Made by a program: the position numbers and the translations under genes. The notes under the pieces were generated by a model. It was not told the origin of the DNA and searched no databases. It worked only from the letters and a program-made list of their open reading frames with translations. 64,000 nt of DNA, taken from the NCBI RefSeq assembly GCF_900104135.1, contig NZ_FNIV01000010.1, positions 54,349-118,348 on the forward strand, in the 5' to 3' direction. Of this stretch, positions 8,127 through 18,394 are shown in pieces (positions within the stretch are counted from its first letter, which is position 1; each line of letters begins with the position of its first letter). This stretch comes from Halomonas shengliensis. GTDB lineage: Bacteria; Pseudomonadota; Gammaproteobacteria; Pseudomonadales; Halomonadaceae.

Positions 8127-8745
8127 CATCAAGCGTCTGATCCGTGACACCGCGGCCGCGCCCCTCGGCGATATCATCGCCTCGGTGGGCGAGGGGGTGG
8201 CGCAGGCCCAGCGGGCCCTGGATGGACAGGCCCTGGCCCAGCTGGAGGCCCTCTACCGGGACCAGGATGAGGCGACGGCACTGCTGCGCCAGAGTGGCTG
8301 GCGTCCCACCTTCTATACCATCCCCGAGACCGAGGGCGAGGTGAAGGTGGCGCTCTCCCTGGGCGGGCAGGGCGAGGAGACGACCACGGCGCGGTCATCG
8401 GGCATCCTGCCTCGCAAGTCGCGGGTCGCGCTCTACGGCGCCCCGGTGGATGCCGGCTACCAGAATCGCTTCGGCTACCAGGCCACCATCGGCGCGAGCC
8501 TGCGCTTTCGTATCGTGCCGGTGCCTCCGCCCGGCGATATCGATGCCTTGCCGATCCGCGTGGTACCCGACCTGAGCGGGTCGAGCCGGGACGAGGCGGC
8601 CGAACTGCTGGCCCAGTTCGGGCTGGCGCTAACCCTCGACGCGCAGAGTCCCGAGGCGGGGCAGGTGGTGGCCCAGCGGCCGCTGCCCGGCCAGATGCTG
8701 CGACAGGATGATGTCGTCAGCGTCACGCTCGGCCCCGCCGACTGA
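8119..8745 (+). CDS. VPPP-family protein with C-terminal PASTA domain
   Basis: A 208-residue protein, the last gene of the operon, starting at ATG 8119 inside the end of the preceding gene. Residues 1-130 are a divergent family core: PLGDIIASVGEGVAQAQRAL, then SGWRPTFYTIPETEGEVKV, then FRIVPVPPPGD. Residues about 142-205 form a PASTA domain (VVPDLSGSSRDEAAELLAQF, EAGQVVAQRPLPGQML, VVSVTLGP). The direct fusion of core and PASTA domain ties the free-standing PASTA gene upstream to the same system. No export signal seen. Confidence 0.75.
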   Translation: MSDIKRLIRDTAAAPLGDIIASVGEGVAQAQRALDGQALAQLEALYRDQDEATALLRQSGWRPTFYTIPETEGEVKVALSLGGQGEETTTARSSGILPRKSRVALYGAPVDAGYQNRFGYQATIGASLRFRIVPVPPPGDIDALPIRVVPDLSGSSRDEAAELLAQFGLALTLDAQSPEAGQVVAQRPLPGQMLRQDDVVSVTLGPAD

Positions 8746-8777
8746 GGTTGCCGGGAAAGCAGAACGCGAAGGAAGAA

Positions 8778-8799
8778 CGCCACGGCGGCTGCCGTGGCG
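8778..8799 (+). terminator. Stem-loop after the paralogue operon
   Basis: Nine-base-pair perfect stem CGCCACGGC/GCCGTGGCG with loop GGCT, 32 bases after the last stop codon. No T-run follows on the plus strand, so intrinsic termination is doubtful. It reuses the arms of the hairpin in the operon leader at 290-306. Confidence 0.4.
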
Positions 8800-9073
8800 A
8801 TAGGGCTCCCTGGGCAGCATCCTGCTGCCGAGCTCCCTGCAGGGCGTCCAGCCCTGGCGCATCCGTGGCGGGAAGTGGCAGTGTCCCTTGCCCTGTCCTG
8901 CTGGACGCCTCCCGTTATCGCCGATTCCCGTGACCCTGCGGTGACCGTCGCATGGCGTTTACGTGACATCCCGAGTCCAGGGATCGCAGGGCTATCGCAG
9001 CTAGCCATGCTGTGCTTCCTTCTGTAATTGTCCTGCCAGGGAGCCCGAGCCCCGGGCGCCGGCGGGTCGCTTC

Positions 9074-9082
9074 TGGTAGAAT
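9074..9082 (+). promoter_or_regulatory. Extended -10 promoter for the antiporter gene
   Basis: TGGTAGAAT matches the extended -10 pattern TGnTAnAAT and lies 47 bases before the ATG at 9130. I see no convincing -35 hexamer, as expected for an extended -10 promoter. Confidence 0.4.
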
Positions 9083-9129
9083 CCGCCGCCGTTTCGTCTC
9101 AATCCAACTCCTGCTTCGGGAACGCTGTC

Positions 9130-10479
9130 ATGAATGCGGTAATCATTGCGGTGCTGGTGATGGTCGGTCTGTCACTGGCACGGGTTTCGGTCGTCTTCGC
9201 GCTGGTGGTCGGGGCGCTGGTGGGCGGCCTGGTGGGTGGGCTCTCCGTGGAGGAGACGCTCGCCGCCTTCAACGACGGGGTCGGCGGCGGCGCCAAGGTG
9301 GCCCTGGCCTATGCGACCTTGGGGGCCTTCGCGGTCGCCATCTCGCGCTCCGGGCTGCCGGACCTGCTGGCCCGGCGGCTGATCGCCCTGCTGGGCCAGG
9401 AGGCCACCGCCAGCAAGCAGGCGGTGGTCAAGTACCTGCTGCTCGGCGCCGTGCTGCTGGTGGCGATCTCCTCCCAGAACCTGATCCCGGTCCACATCGC
9501 CTTCATTCCCATCCTGATCCCGCCGCTGCTCAAGGTGATGAACCAGCTGCGCCTGGACCGCCGCGCCGTGGCCTGTGCGCTGACCTTCGGCCTGACCGCC
9601 CCCTACATGCTGCTACCGGTGGGCTTCGGGGCGATCTTCCTCAACGACATCCTGCTGGCCAACATCAACCAGGCCGGCGAGGCGCTGGGCCTCGAGATCT
9701 CGCGTGGCATGGTGCCGATGGCCATGGGCGTGCCGGTGGCGGGCATGGCACTCGGCCTGGTGGTGGCGGTGTTCCTGAGCTACCGCAAGCCCCGGGACTA
9801 CGAGGCGCTGGACGTGGCCACCACCAACGTGCCGCATCACCATCCGGAAACCCATGAGCCCCATGCCCTGGGCCTGGCCATGTCGGTGGTGGCCATCGTC
9901 GCCGCCCTGGGCATCCAGCTGTGGACGGGGTCGATGATCCTCGGCGGCCTGGTGGGCTTCGCTTTGCTCTCGGTGGGGGGCATCTTCAAGTGGCGCGAGG
10001 CCGATGACCTCTTCACCAGCGGCATGCGCATGATGGCGCTGATCGGCTTCATCATGATCTCGGCCTCCGGCTTCGCCGCGGTGATGACCGCCACCGGCCA
10101 GATCGAGACGCTGGTGGAGTCCAGCGTCGCGGTGATCGGCGACAACCGCGGCCTGGCGGCGCTGCTGATGCTGCTGGTGGGGCTCTTCATCACCCTGGGG
10201 ATCGGCTCGTCATTCTCCACCATCCCCATCATCGCGGCGATCTTCGTGCCCCTGGCGGTACAGTTCGGCTTCTCGCCGCTGGCGACCGTGGCGCTGGTCG
10301 GCACCGCGGCGGCGCTCGGCGATGCCGGCTCGCCGGCCTCCGACTCCACCCTGGGGCCGACCTCCGGCCTCAACGTCGACCGCCAGCACGACCATATCTG
10401 GGACAGCGTGGTGCCCACCTTCCTCCACTACAACATCCCGCTGATCGCCTTCGGCTGGCTGGCCGCCATGACCCTCTAG
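9130..10479 (+). CDS. Na+/H+ antiporter family (NhaC/YuiF-like) protein
   Basis: A 449-residue polytopic inner-membrane protein with about 11-12 hydrophobic segments. It carries the family signature [19 protein letters not shown] near the C-terminus and a duplicated half-membrane arrangement with [19 protein letters not shown] and [19 protein letters not shown] His-rich cytoplasmic loop ([11 protein letters not shown], about 237-247) separates the two halves. The family exchanges sodium for protons, which would suit a halophile; related members may carry organic substrates, so the substrate is inferred. The ATG at 9130 is preceded by a probable extended -10. The gene is monocistronic and converges on trmJ. 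Confidence 0.8.
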   Translation: MNAVIIAVLVMVGLSLARVSVVFALVVGALVGGLVGGLSVEETLAAFNDGVGGGAKVALAYATLGAFAVAISRSGLPDLLARRLIALLGQEATASKQAVVKYLLLGAVLLVAISSQNLIPVHIAFIPILIPPLLKVMNQLRLDRRAVACALTFGLTAPYMLLPVGFGAIFLNDILLANINQAGEALGLEISRGMVPMAMGVPVAGMALGLVVAVFLSYRKPRDYEALDVATTNVPHHHPETHEPHALGLAMSVVAIVAALGIQLWTGSMILGGLVGFALLSVGGIFKWREADDLFTSGMRMMALIGFIMISASGFAAVMTATGQIETLVESSVAVIGDNRGLAALLMLLVGLFITLGIGSSFSTIPIIAAIFVPLAVQFGFSPLATVALVGTAAALGDAGSPASDSTLGPTSGLNVDRQHDHIWDSVVPTFLHYNIPLIAFGWLAAMTL

Positions 10480-10503
10480 GCGGGCCAAACGCCAAGGCAA
10501 TAC

Positions 10504-10535
10504 CGACGACGGCGGCCCGCGGGCCGCCGTCGTCG
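10504..10535. terminator. Bidirectional hairpin between antiporter gene and trmJ
   Basis: A perfect 32-bp palindrome with 16-base arms (each CGACGACGGCGGCCCG and its complement) between convergent genes. No T-run is present on either side, but position and stability suggest a shared terminator. Confidence 0.6.
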
Positions 10536-10545
10536 TGTCTGCTCG

Positions 10546-11280
10546 TCATGCCTCGGGGAGGTGGTGCTCCAGGGACGCGAGCAGGCCGCGCAGCAGCGAC
10601 AGCTCGCGTCGCGACGGCTGGGCGCGGGCGAACAGTGCCTGCAGCTGCGCCTCGGTGCGGGCGTGGGGCTGGGTGAGGAAGCCGCTGCCCTGCATGACGC
10701 GGGCGAGGTGCCCATGGAAGTGGTCGAGCTGCTCGCGGCTGGGCTGTCTCTCCTCGGGAGGCAGGGCGGGGCGGTAGCCGCTCGTCGGCCGTCGCCGCCA
10801 CGCCGTGAACGCCTCGTAGGCCAGCACCTGTACCGCCTGGGAGAGGTTGAGGATGCCATAGTCGGGGTTGGCGGGGATGCTCACCTGGTGACTGCACAGG
10901 CGGATCTCGTCGTTGGTGAGCCCCGAGCGCTCGCGCCCGAACACCAGCGCCACCGGGTCATGGGCGGCATGCTCCACCAGCTCGCGGGCCATGGCGTCGG
11001 GCTCGTCGAAGTGGGGTAGCGGCAGGCTGCGAAGTCGCGCGCTGGCCCCGACGACCTGGACGCAGTCGCTGACCGCCTCGGCCAGGGAGTCGACCACCCG
11101 GGCCCCCTCGACGAGGTCCTCGGCACCGGCGGCGAGCCTCGTCGCCTCGGGGTCGGGAAACGCCCGCGGCCTGACCAGCACCAGGTCGCTGAGCCCCATG
11201 GTCTTCATGGCCCGCGCCGAGGCGCCGATATTGCCGGGATGGAAGGTCTGGACGAGGACGACGCGGATATTCGAGAGCAT
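10546..11280 (-). CDS. trmJ: tRNA (cytidine/uridine-32-2'-O)-methyltransferase TrmJ
   Basis: A 244-residue SPOUT-superfamily methyltransferase that uses S-adenosylmethionine to methylate the ribose of position 32 in certain tRNAs. The SPOUT trefoil-knot motifs are all visible: VLVQTFHPGNIGASARAMK near the N-terminus (with the catalytic Arg of the NIGASAR type), ALVFGRERSGLTNDE in the middle and SIPANPDYGILNLSQAVQVL before the knot end. A C-terminal helical extension with EAQLQALFARAQPSRRELS is typical of TrmJ. The ATG at 11280 removes an unsupported N-terminal extension. Confidence 0.92.
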   Translation of the reverse strand: MLSNIRVVLVQTFHPGNIGASARAMKTMGLSDLVLVRPRAFPDPEATRLAAGAEDLVEGARVVDSLAEAVSDCVQVVGASARLRSLPLPHFDEPDAMARELVEHAAHDPVALVFGRERSGLTNDEIRLCSHQVSIPANPDYGILNLSQAVQVLAYEAFTAWRRRPTSGYRPALPPEERQPSREQLDHFHGHLARVMQGSGFLTQPHARTEAQLQALFARAQPSRRELSLLRGLLASLEHHLPEA

Positions 11281-11400
11281 GGACAGGTGGCCGGCGTAGG
11301 GTGGTAAGCGGAGGCTTGGTATCTTACCGGGCCTTCGGCCAGCTACAAGCTGCAAGCTACAGTCAACTCCTTGCCACCCGTATTACCGGTACCACGCTGC

Positions 11401-11442
11401 CTTGCTCCTTGCTCCTTGCTCCTTGCTCCTTGCTCCTTGCCC
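11401..11442. repeat. Heptamer tandem repeat CTTGCTC
   Basis: Five perfect head-to-tail copies of CTTGCTC followed by CTTGCCC, in the gap between trmJ and groL. A second AAGCTRC-type heptad run lies just before (about 11341-11360). The number of units could vary between strains. Confidence 0.8.
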
Positions 11443-11448
11443 TGACGT

Positions 11449-11479
11449 AAAAAACCCCGCCGGCTCTCGCCGACGGGGT
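11449..11479 (-). terminator. Rho-independent terminator of groES-groEL
   Basis: On the minus strand a GC-rich hairpin (ACCCCG and GCCG arms with loop GAGA) is followed by six T residues, 47 bases after the groL stop. Confidence 0.85.
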
Positions 11480-11525
11480 CTGTCTCAGGGCTTGCCCTTG
11501 AGGGCAGTGCCTGGGGCAGGGGGGC

Positions 11526-13181
<1,656 letters not shown>

Positions 13182-13223
13182 CTATCAATACGTGAACGTC
13201 AGATGGGGCTTGGAGCGGCGTGA

Positions 13224-13517
13224 TCAGCCTTCGACAACGGCCAGGATGTCGGACTCGCTCATGATCAGGACCTCTTCGCCGTCGATCTTCTGCTTCTCGA
13301 CGCCGAAGCCATCCTTGAAGATCACGGTGTCGCCTACCTTCACGTCCAGCGGGCGGACGTCGCCGTTATCGAGAATCCGGCCGTTACCGACGGCGAGCAC
13401 CTCGCCACGCGTCGGTTTTTCCTGGGCGTTGCCCGGAAGCACGATGCCGCCTGCGGTCTTCTGTTCTTCCTCAACGCGACGGATGACGACGCGATCGTGC
13501 AAGGGACGGATGTTCAT
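13224..13517 (-). CDS. groS: 10-kDa co-chaperonin GroES
   Basis: A 97-residue lid of the GroEL chamber. [20 protein letters not shown] and the mobile-loop sequence [20 protein letters not shown] are diagnostic. First gene of the groS-groL operon, with the promoter about 140 bases upstream. Confidence 0.98.
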   Translation of the reverse strand: MNIRPLHDRVVIRRVEEEQKTAGGIVLPGNAQEKPTRGEVLAVGNGRILDNGDVRPLDVKVGDTVIFKDGFGVEKQKIDGEEVLIMSESDILAVVEG

Positions 13518-13657
13518 TGCTCACGTTCTCCTGATGGTTTGTGTGCCGGTTGCCCGGCGGTTGGCATCGTTTCCTCGCCGCCCGGGCGGCGAGGGCAGGC
13601 GCGAACGCCTGCCGTGTCAATGGTGCGCAAGCCGCACCGAACCTGTTGCTGACGTGT

Positions 13658-13685
13658 AAGTGGGGCTCACCGATAGGCTTTCAAG
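13658..13685 (-). promoter_or_regulatory. Sigma-32 heat-shock promoter of groS-groL
   Basis: On the minus strand CTTGAA (13685-13680) is followed after 14 bases by CCCCACTT (13665-13658). These match the sigma-32 consensus CTTGAA and CCCCATnT with one mismatch and the correct spacing. The untranslated leader to the GroES start would be about 130 bases. Confidence 0.8.
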
Positions 13686-13721
13686 GGCCCCGCCGAAATT
13701 TTTTTGTGGGCCCGGCCGAGC

Positions 13722-14252
13722 TCAGCCGCGACGCTCGTCCCGGGAGATGAACTCGCCCTCCATGACGCCGTCATCCTCGCTCGAGGGCGCCTCCTCGGCG
13801 CCACGCCGGCGGCGCCCCTCGTCGGCCTGGGCCCAGTCATCATGAGGACGCCCGGCGCCTGGCTCGGCGCCGAACCCCTCGCGATGCATATGGAAGCCGT
13901 GGGTGCGAATGCCCAGCCAGGCCAGCAGCTTGCCCATCAGGCGCCGGGCATCGGGGATCAGGCACAGGAAACCCAGGGCGTCGGAGACGAAGCCCGGGGC
14001 CATCAGCAGGGCGCCACCGAAGATCAGCGCCGCGCCGGTGAGCAGCTCGCCGGAGGGCACCTCGCCGCGCTCCAGGCGCTCCCGGGCCCGGGCGAAGGTG
14101 GCCGCGCCCTCGCGGCGGATCAGGTGCAGGCCGATGAAGCCGGTGGCCAGCACCAGCACCAGGGTGGTGAGCAGGCCGATCTGGCTGCCCACCGAGAACA
14201 GGATCACGAAGTCGAGCAGGGCGAACAGCGTGAAGAAGAGGAGAAAGGGCAT
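13722..14252 (-). CDS. fxsA: FxsA-family inner-membrane protein
   Basis: A 176-residue membrane protein. Residues 1-110 hold three or four hydrophobic segments (MPFLLFFTLFALLDFVILFS and LLTTLVLVLATGFIGLHLIR) and the family-typical GALLMAPGFVSDALGFLCLI. The tail from about 120 is hydrophilic and acidic. The start at 14252 is chosen because GGGAGG lies five bases upstream. In E. coli FxsA counters exclusion of phage T7 by the F plasmid; its normal role is unclear. It lies directly upstream of groS, as in many gammaproteobacteria. Confidence 0.88.
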   Translation of the reverse strand: MPFLLFFTLFALLDFVILFSVGSQIGLLTTLVLVLATGFIGLHLIRREGAATFARARERLERGEVPSGELLTGAALIFGGALLMAPGFVSDALGFLCLIPDARRLMGKLLAWLGIRTHGFHMHREGFGAEPGAGRPHDDWAQADEGRRRRGAEEAPSSEDDGVMEGEFISRDERRG

Positions 14253-14494
14253 GAGGCCTCCCGTGGTGTCGATGACCATGAGATGGGGGCGGGGGAGGCG
14301 AAATCAAGCGTTGAGCCACCGCGCTGGTGGCCGGGCGCCAATCGTCGCATGATGGCCATAAGCTTAGCGCTATGATGCAATGCACAAGGCTGGCCGAGGC
14401 TCAGCGGCGCGCCGCCCGGGCCGGACACCAGCACAGTGAGCGCGGCACCCGGCACCGAGACTTCCCTGGGTGAGACCCGACAACAGGAGAGACC

Positions 14495-15256
14495 ATGCAA
14501 CTCCAAGACAGCGTGATCGCCATCACCGGTGGCGCCCGAGGCCTGGGCCTGGCCATGGCCACCCTGCTGGGCAGCCGCGGCGCCCGTCTGGCGCTGCTCG
14601 ACACCGACGCCGCCAACCTCGACGAGGCGGTCTCCGTATTGCACCGGGCCGGCATCGAGGCGCGAGGCTTCGTCACCAACGTGGCCGACGAGGCCTCCGT
14701 GAAGCAGGCCTTCGCCGATATCGCCGAGTCGCTGGGCCCGGTGAGCGGGCTGGTCAACAATGCCGGCATCCTGCGCGATGCACTGCTGGTCAAGGCCCGG
14801 GACGGCAAGGTCGAGAGGACCATGTCCCTGGAGCAGTGGCAGGCGGTCGTCGACGTGAACCTGACCGGGGTCTTCCTGTGCGGGCGCGAGGCGGCGGCCC
14901 AGATGATCGAGGCGGGCAAGCCCGGCGTGATCGTCAATATCTCCAGCATCTCCCGGGCCGGCAACATGGGGCAGAGCAACTATGCCGCCTGCAAGGCCGG
15001 CGTGGTGGCGCTCACCACCACCTGGGCCAGGGAGCTGGCGCGCCATGACATCCGCGTCGGCGCGGTGGCGCCCGGCTTCATCGAGACCGAGATGACCGCC
15101 TCCATGCGCCAGGACATGCTCGACAAGCTGACCGCCGGGGTGCCGCTCAAGCGTCTCGGCCAGCCGGAGAACATCGCCCAGAGCGCGGCCTTCATCTTCG
15201 AGAACGACTACTTCACCGGCCGAGTGATCGAATGCGACGGCGGCCTGCGCCTCTAG
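14495..15256 (+). CDS. SDR-family oxidoreductase (FabG-like)
   Basis: A 253-residue short-chain dehydrogenase/reductase. The Rossmann motif TGGARGLG is at 11-18, NNAG at 88-91, and the catalytic Ser/Tyr/Lys set is visible as NISSIS near 148-153 with YAACK at 163-167. LLDTDAA after the second strand (Asp in place of a basic residue) suggests NAD rather than NADP preference. It resembles 3-oxoacyl-ACP reductase but stands alone, away from fatty-acid genes, so the substrate is not known. A strong hairpin overlaps its stop codon. Confidence 0.85.
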   Translation: MQLQDSVIAITGGARGLGLAMATLLGSRGARLALLDTDAANLDEAVSVLHRAGIEARGFVTNVADEASVKQAFADIAESLGPVSGLVNNAGILRDALLVKARDGKVERTMSLEQWQAVVDVNLTGVFLCGREAAAQMIEAGKPGVIVNISSISRAGNMGQSNYAACKAGVVALTTTWARELARHDIRVGAVAPGFIETEMTASMRQDMLDKLTAGVPLKRLGQPENIAQSAAFIFENDYFTGRVIECDGGLRL

Positions 15257-15270
15257 GGGCGCAGGCCGCC
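15239..15270. terminator. Bidirectional stem-loop overlapping the SDR stop codon
   Basis: A 13-bp perfect stem (GGCGGCCTGCGCC and complement) with a 6-base loop that contains the TAG stop of the SDR gene. It lies between convergent genes and probably ends both transcripts; no long T-run. Confidence 0.6.
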
Positions 15271-15310
15271 GCCTGTGTGATCGCCTGGCTTGGAGGGTTG
15301 GTGGAGAGGG

Positions 15311-15592
15311 TCAGAAGGTGACCTGGCCCTCCAGGTTGGCCACGGTGCCCTCGCCGATCCCGCTGACCCGGGTAAGGTCCTGGGCGCTCTCGTAGGGGCC
15401 ATTGGCCTCGCGGTCCTCGATGATGGCCGCCGCCTTGCTGGGCCCGATGCCGGGCAGCTCGGTCAGCAGCTCCTCGCTGGCGGTGTTGACGTTGATCGGC
15501 TCGACCTCCTGGGCCACGGCGCCCAGGGGAGCCAGACCGAGAAGCAGGGCAAGGAGGCTGCCTCCAAGCAGCCGGGTAAGGGTTCGTTTCAT
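15311..15592 (-). CDS. ComEA-family helix-hairpin-helix protein
   Basis: A 93-residue secreted protein. Residues 1-28 are a typical signal peptide (MKRTLTRLLGGSLLALLLGL, then cleavage near AVAQ). The mature part contains NVNTASEELLTELPGIGPSK followed by a second hairpin motif VSGIGEGTVANL, the pair seen in the periplasmic DNA-binding competence protein ComEA. Such short proteins are common in gammaproteobacteria and may bind incoming DNA in the periplasm. Confidence 0.85.
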   Translation of the reverse strand: MKRTLTRLLGGSLLALLLGLAPLGAVAQEVEPINVNTASEELLTELPGIGPSKAAAIIEDREANGPYESAQDLTRVSGIGEGTVANLEGQVTF

Positions 15593-15794
15593 GTCATTTC
15601 CTCCGGTGGCATCGCCGCGAATTCGCGCGGTTGCCTACATCAAACTAGCCGTCGGAAGGGGGAAGCGGCTTGGGTGATCCTGGACTCTTCGGGTAAGTGG
15701 ATGCCGCCTTGGGCGTCAGGTTTTCGCCTACGACCTGTCGGCATTGTCGGCCCCCTTGGCAGGGCAGCGACCTACCGCCCCTGTCGGCGATGAC

Positions 15795-15803
15795 TGCTAT
15801 ACT
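15795..15803 (+). promoter_or_regulatory. Extended -10 promoter of pyrF
   Basis: TGCTATACT, a near-perfect extended -10, lies 35 bases before the pyrF start. No -35 hexamer is visible at the correct distance. Confidence 0.55.
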
Positions 15804-15838
15804 CTGGCGTCGTTTTCCTCTTGCCAGGAGCCCGGTTC

Positions 15839-16543
15839 GTGTCTACCGCTTCCCCGCTGATCATCGCCCTCGACTATCCCTCACTGGACGCCGCCCTGTG
15901 CATGGCCGACCGGCTCGACCCGGCCCGCTGTCGCCTCAAGGTGGGCAAGGAGCTGTTCACCCGCAGCGGCCCCGACGTGCTCGAGGCGCTGCACGGGCGC
16001 GGCTTCGAGGTGTTCCTCGACCTCAAGTTCCACGACATCCCCAACACCGTGGCCGGGGCGGTGCAGGCGGCGGCCGAACAGGGCGTGTGGATGGTCAACG
16101 TCCACGCCGGTGGCGGGCGCCGCATGATGGAGGCGGCGCGGGAGCGTCTCGACCGCCACGGGCTATCGACCCGGCTGATCGCCGTCACCGTGCTGACCAG
16201 CATGGCGGCGGAGGACCTCGCCGAGGTGGGCATCACGGTCACGCCCGCCGAGCAGGTGGAGCGCCTGGCGATGCTGGCCCGGGACAGCGGCATGGATGGC
16301 GTGGTGTGCTCGGCCCAGGAGGCGCAGCGGCTGCGCGAGCGCTGCGGCGATGCCTTCCTCAAGGTGACCCCGGGTATTCGGCCGAGCTTCGCGGCGGCCG
16401 GCGACCAGCAGCGCATTATGACCCCCGCCGCGGCCATGGCCGCCGGCAGCACGCATCTGGTGGTGGGGCGGCCGGTGACCCAGGCCGAGGAGCCCATGGC
16501 GGCCCTGGCCGCTATCGAGGCCGAGCTCGCCGCGGTCGACTGA
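15839..16543 (+). CDS. pyrF: Orotidine 5'-phosphate decarboxylase
   Basis: A 234-residue enzyme of the last step of UMP synthesis, releasing CO2 from OMP. The catalytic array is visible as [10 protein letters not shown] with Asp61, Lys63 and Asp66; substrate-binding motifs IIALDY near residue 10 and TPGIRP and VGRPVT toward the C-terminus are also present. GTG at 15839 is chosen because AGGAG lies eight bases upstream; an in-frame TTG at 15821 overlaps that site. It converges on lapB with only ten bases between the stops. Confidence 0.95.
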   Translation: MSTASPLIIALDYPSLDAALCMADRLDPARCRLKVGKELFTRSGPDVLEALHGRGFEVFLDLKFHDIPNTVAGAVQAAAEQGVWMVNVHAGGGRRMMEAARERLDRHGLSTRLIAVTVLTSMAAEDLAEVGITVTPAEQVERLAMLARDSGMDGVVCSAQEAQRLRERCGDAFLKVTPGIRPSFAAAGDQQRIMTPAAAMAAGSTHLVVGRPVTQAEEPMAALAAIEAELAAVD

Positions 16544-16553
16544 CGGCCGGGGG

Positions 16554-17735
16554 CTACTCGCCCTCGATGCCGGTGATCGGCCGGGTGGTGCCCCAGCTGC
16601 GGCAGCGCGGGCACTGCCAGTGCAGCCGGTCGCCGCTGAAGCCGCAGCGCCGGCAGCGATGGCGGGGTAGCTTGCCGAGCAGGTCGGCGGTGTGGCGCTT
16701 GAGCAGGGCGAGCTGTTCCAGCGCCTCGCCGCGGCTGTGCTGGCGATAGAGGTCGATCAGGTAATCCAGCGCCCCCAGGCTCGCCTCGCGATTGAGCTGC
16801 TCGCTGACCAGGGCGATGGCCGGCTCGATGCCCTCTCGCTGGCGAAGGGTCTCTGCCAGCAGGATGATCACGCTGGTGTAAGGGTGACGCTCGAGCAGTT
16901 CGTGCAGGTGGCGGGTGAGCCCCTCGGCGTCATCGAGCAGCTGGTAGTTGTATGCCAGGGGCTCGAGCATGGTGGGGGTGAAGGCCGGATCCTGGGCCGG
17001 GATGCGCGACAGCAGGGTAATCGCCTGGCGGTAATGGGCGGTGTCATGCTCCAGGGCCGCCAGCAGCAGGTTGGCGCGCACGCAGCGGGGGTCGACGTTG
17101 AGCGCCCGCTTGAGGTGGCGTCGGGCGAGGGTGGGGCTGGCGTTGGCGCGCTCCTCCTCGGCCAGCTGGCAGAGCCAATGGGCCGCGGCGCGGCGGCGCT
17201 CCTCGTCCTCCTCGACCAGCTGCGGGTTGGCGACCTCGAAGGCCGCCGCCCACTCCCCTTCGCGTTCCAGCAGGTCGGCCAGCAGCCGACGCGCCGCCTG
17301 GCGCAGCGGGGCGTCCTGGGAGTCGCGCAGCAGCCCCTTGAGCAGGCGCTCGGCGCGATCCAGCAGACCCAGGGTGAGGAAGTCCCGGGCCAGCTCCAGC
17401 TGGACCCGTTCGCCCTGGGCGGCGCTGAGGCTGGGCCGTGCCAGCAGATTCTGGTGGATCTTCATCGCCCGGTCCGCCTCGCCGCGGCTGCGGAATAGGT
17501 TGCCCAGGGTGATGTGGGTCTCGATGGTCTCGCTGTTGACCTCCAGGGCGCCGACGAAGGTCTCGATGGCGCGGTCCTGCTGGTCGTTGAGCAGGTAGTT
17601 GAGACCCACGAAATAATCCCGCGCCAGCCCGGTCGGGGGCGCGGGATCATGGGCCATGCGGCGTTCGCGGCGGCCCAGCCACCAGCCGATGGCGACCGCT
17701 GCCGCCAGGACGGTCAGCAGCAGGGCATCGGGCAT
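16554..17735 (-). CDS. lapB: Lipopolysaccharide assembly protein LapB (YciM)
   Basis: A 393-residue inner-membrane protein with one N-terminal anchor (LLTVLAAAVAIGWWLG), a cytoplasmic array of TPR repeats (about 40-345) and a C-terminal rubredoxin-like zinc ribbon with two CxxC pairs (CRRC and CPRC). In E. coli LapB brings LpxC to the FtsH protease and so limits lipid A synthesis. The gene follows lapA on the same strand with one base between them and lies downstream of ihfB. Confidence 0.93.
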   Translation of the reverse strand: MPDALLLTVLAAAVAIGWWLGRRERRMAHDPAPPTGLARDYFVGLNYLLNDQQDRAIETFVGALEVNSETIETHITLGNLFRSRGEADRAMKIHQNLLARPSLSAAQGERVQLELARDFLTLGLLDRAERLLKGLLRDSQDAPLRQAARRLLADLLEREGEWAAAFEVANPQLVEEDEERRRAAAHWLCQLAEEERANASPTLARRHLKRALNVDPRCVRANLLLAALEHDTAHYRQAITLLSRIPAQDPAFTPTMLEPLAYNYQLLDDAEGLTRHLHELLERHPYTSVIILLAETLRQREGIEPAIALVSEQLNREASLGALDYLIDLYRQHSRGEALEQLALLKRHTADLLGKLPRHRCRRCGFSGDRLHWQCPRCRSWGTTRPITGIEGE

Positions 17736-17736
17736 C

Positions 17737-18042
17737 TCAGGGGAGTTCCTTCAGCTCCTGGACACGCAGGCGGTCGAGTTCCTTGCGCTGCTGCTGGTTG
17801 TGGCGCTGGGCACGGGTCAGCAGGGTGCGCAGGCGCAGGTAGACCCCGCTCATGGCCAGCATGCCGAGCAGCACCCCGACGGCCAGGGAGGCCAGCAGCC
17901 ACACCGAGAGGGAGGCGGCGGGCAGCTCGATCCAGATCAGGTTGAGCGGCAGCGCCTCGCGGTTGTTCACGGCGAACAGGATGCCGACCAGTAGAACCGC
18001 CAGCAGGATGATGGCCAGGATCAGGCCTTTGAGCCAACGCAT
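17737..18042 (-). CDS. lapA: Lipopolysaccharide assembly protein LapA
   Basis: A 101-residue membrane protein with two hydrophobic helices (LILAIILLAVLLVGILFAV and WLLASLAVGVLLGMLAMSGV) and a C-terminal basic coiled coil. It is the usual partner of LapB. The start at 18042 gives the normal family length. Confidence 0.88.
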   Translation of the reverse strand: MRWLKGLILAIILLAVLLVGILFAVNNREALPLNLIWIELPAASLSVWLLASLAVGVLLGMLAMSGVYLRLRTLLTRAQRHNQQQRKELDRLRVQELKELP

Positions 18043-18097
18043 GCGAAGTGTCCCCTTCAGGATGTAAGAGTTGGGTCGGAAGTGCGGAGCGGTGGGC

Positions 18098-18394
18098 TCA
18101 GTAGCCCAGGGCGCGGCTGGCATCCACCTGCTCGCGTAGCTCCTTGCCGGGTTTGAAGTGTGGCACGAACTTGCCGTCCAGCGCGACCGGTTCGCCGGTC
18201 TTGGGGTTGCGGCCGATGCGTGGCTCGCGGTAGTGCAGCGAGAAGCTGCCGAAGCCGCGAATCTCCACCCGGCCCCCCGCCGCCAGGGTCTCGGTGATGT
18301 CGTCGAGGATCAGGCGCACGGCCGCTTCCACCTCCTTGAGGGAGAGCTCGGGCTGTCGCATGGCGATCTGCTCGATCAGCTCGGACTTGGTCAT
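18098..18394 (-). CDS. ihfB: Integration host factor subunit beta
   Basis: A 98-residue DNA-bending protein. [11 protein letters not shown], then [20 protein letters not shown] and [12 protein letters not shown], are diagnostic of IHF-beta. It forms a heterodimer with IHF-alpha and serves in replication, transcription and phage site-specific recombination, including possibly the prophage at the right of this window. First gene of the ihfB-lapA-lapB order. Confidence 0.95.
   Translation of the reverse strand: MTKSELIEQIAMRQPELSLKEVEAAVRLILDDITETLAAGGRVEIRGFGSFSLHYREPRIGRNPKTGEPVALDGKFVPHFKPGKELREQVDASRALGY

Larger units (their letters stand above)
8746..9129 (+). other. Intergenic region after the paralogue operon
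   Basis: About 380 bases with no credible gene on either strand; the short open frames lack the codon bias of the neighbours. It contains the hairpin at 8778-8799 and a promoter element at 9074-9082. Confidence 0.6.

Noticed and set aside
8748..9027. Short open frames in the gap before the antiporter gene
   Set aside because: Arg/Ala/Cys-rich translations, no ribosome site and no codon bias.
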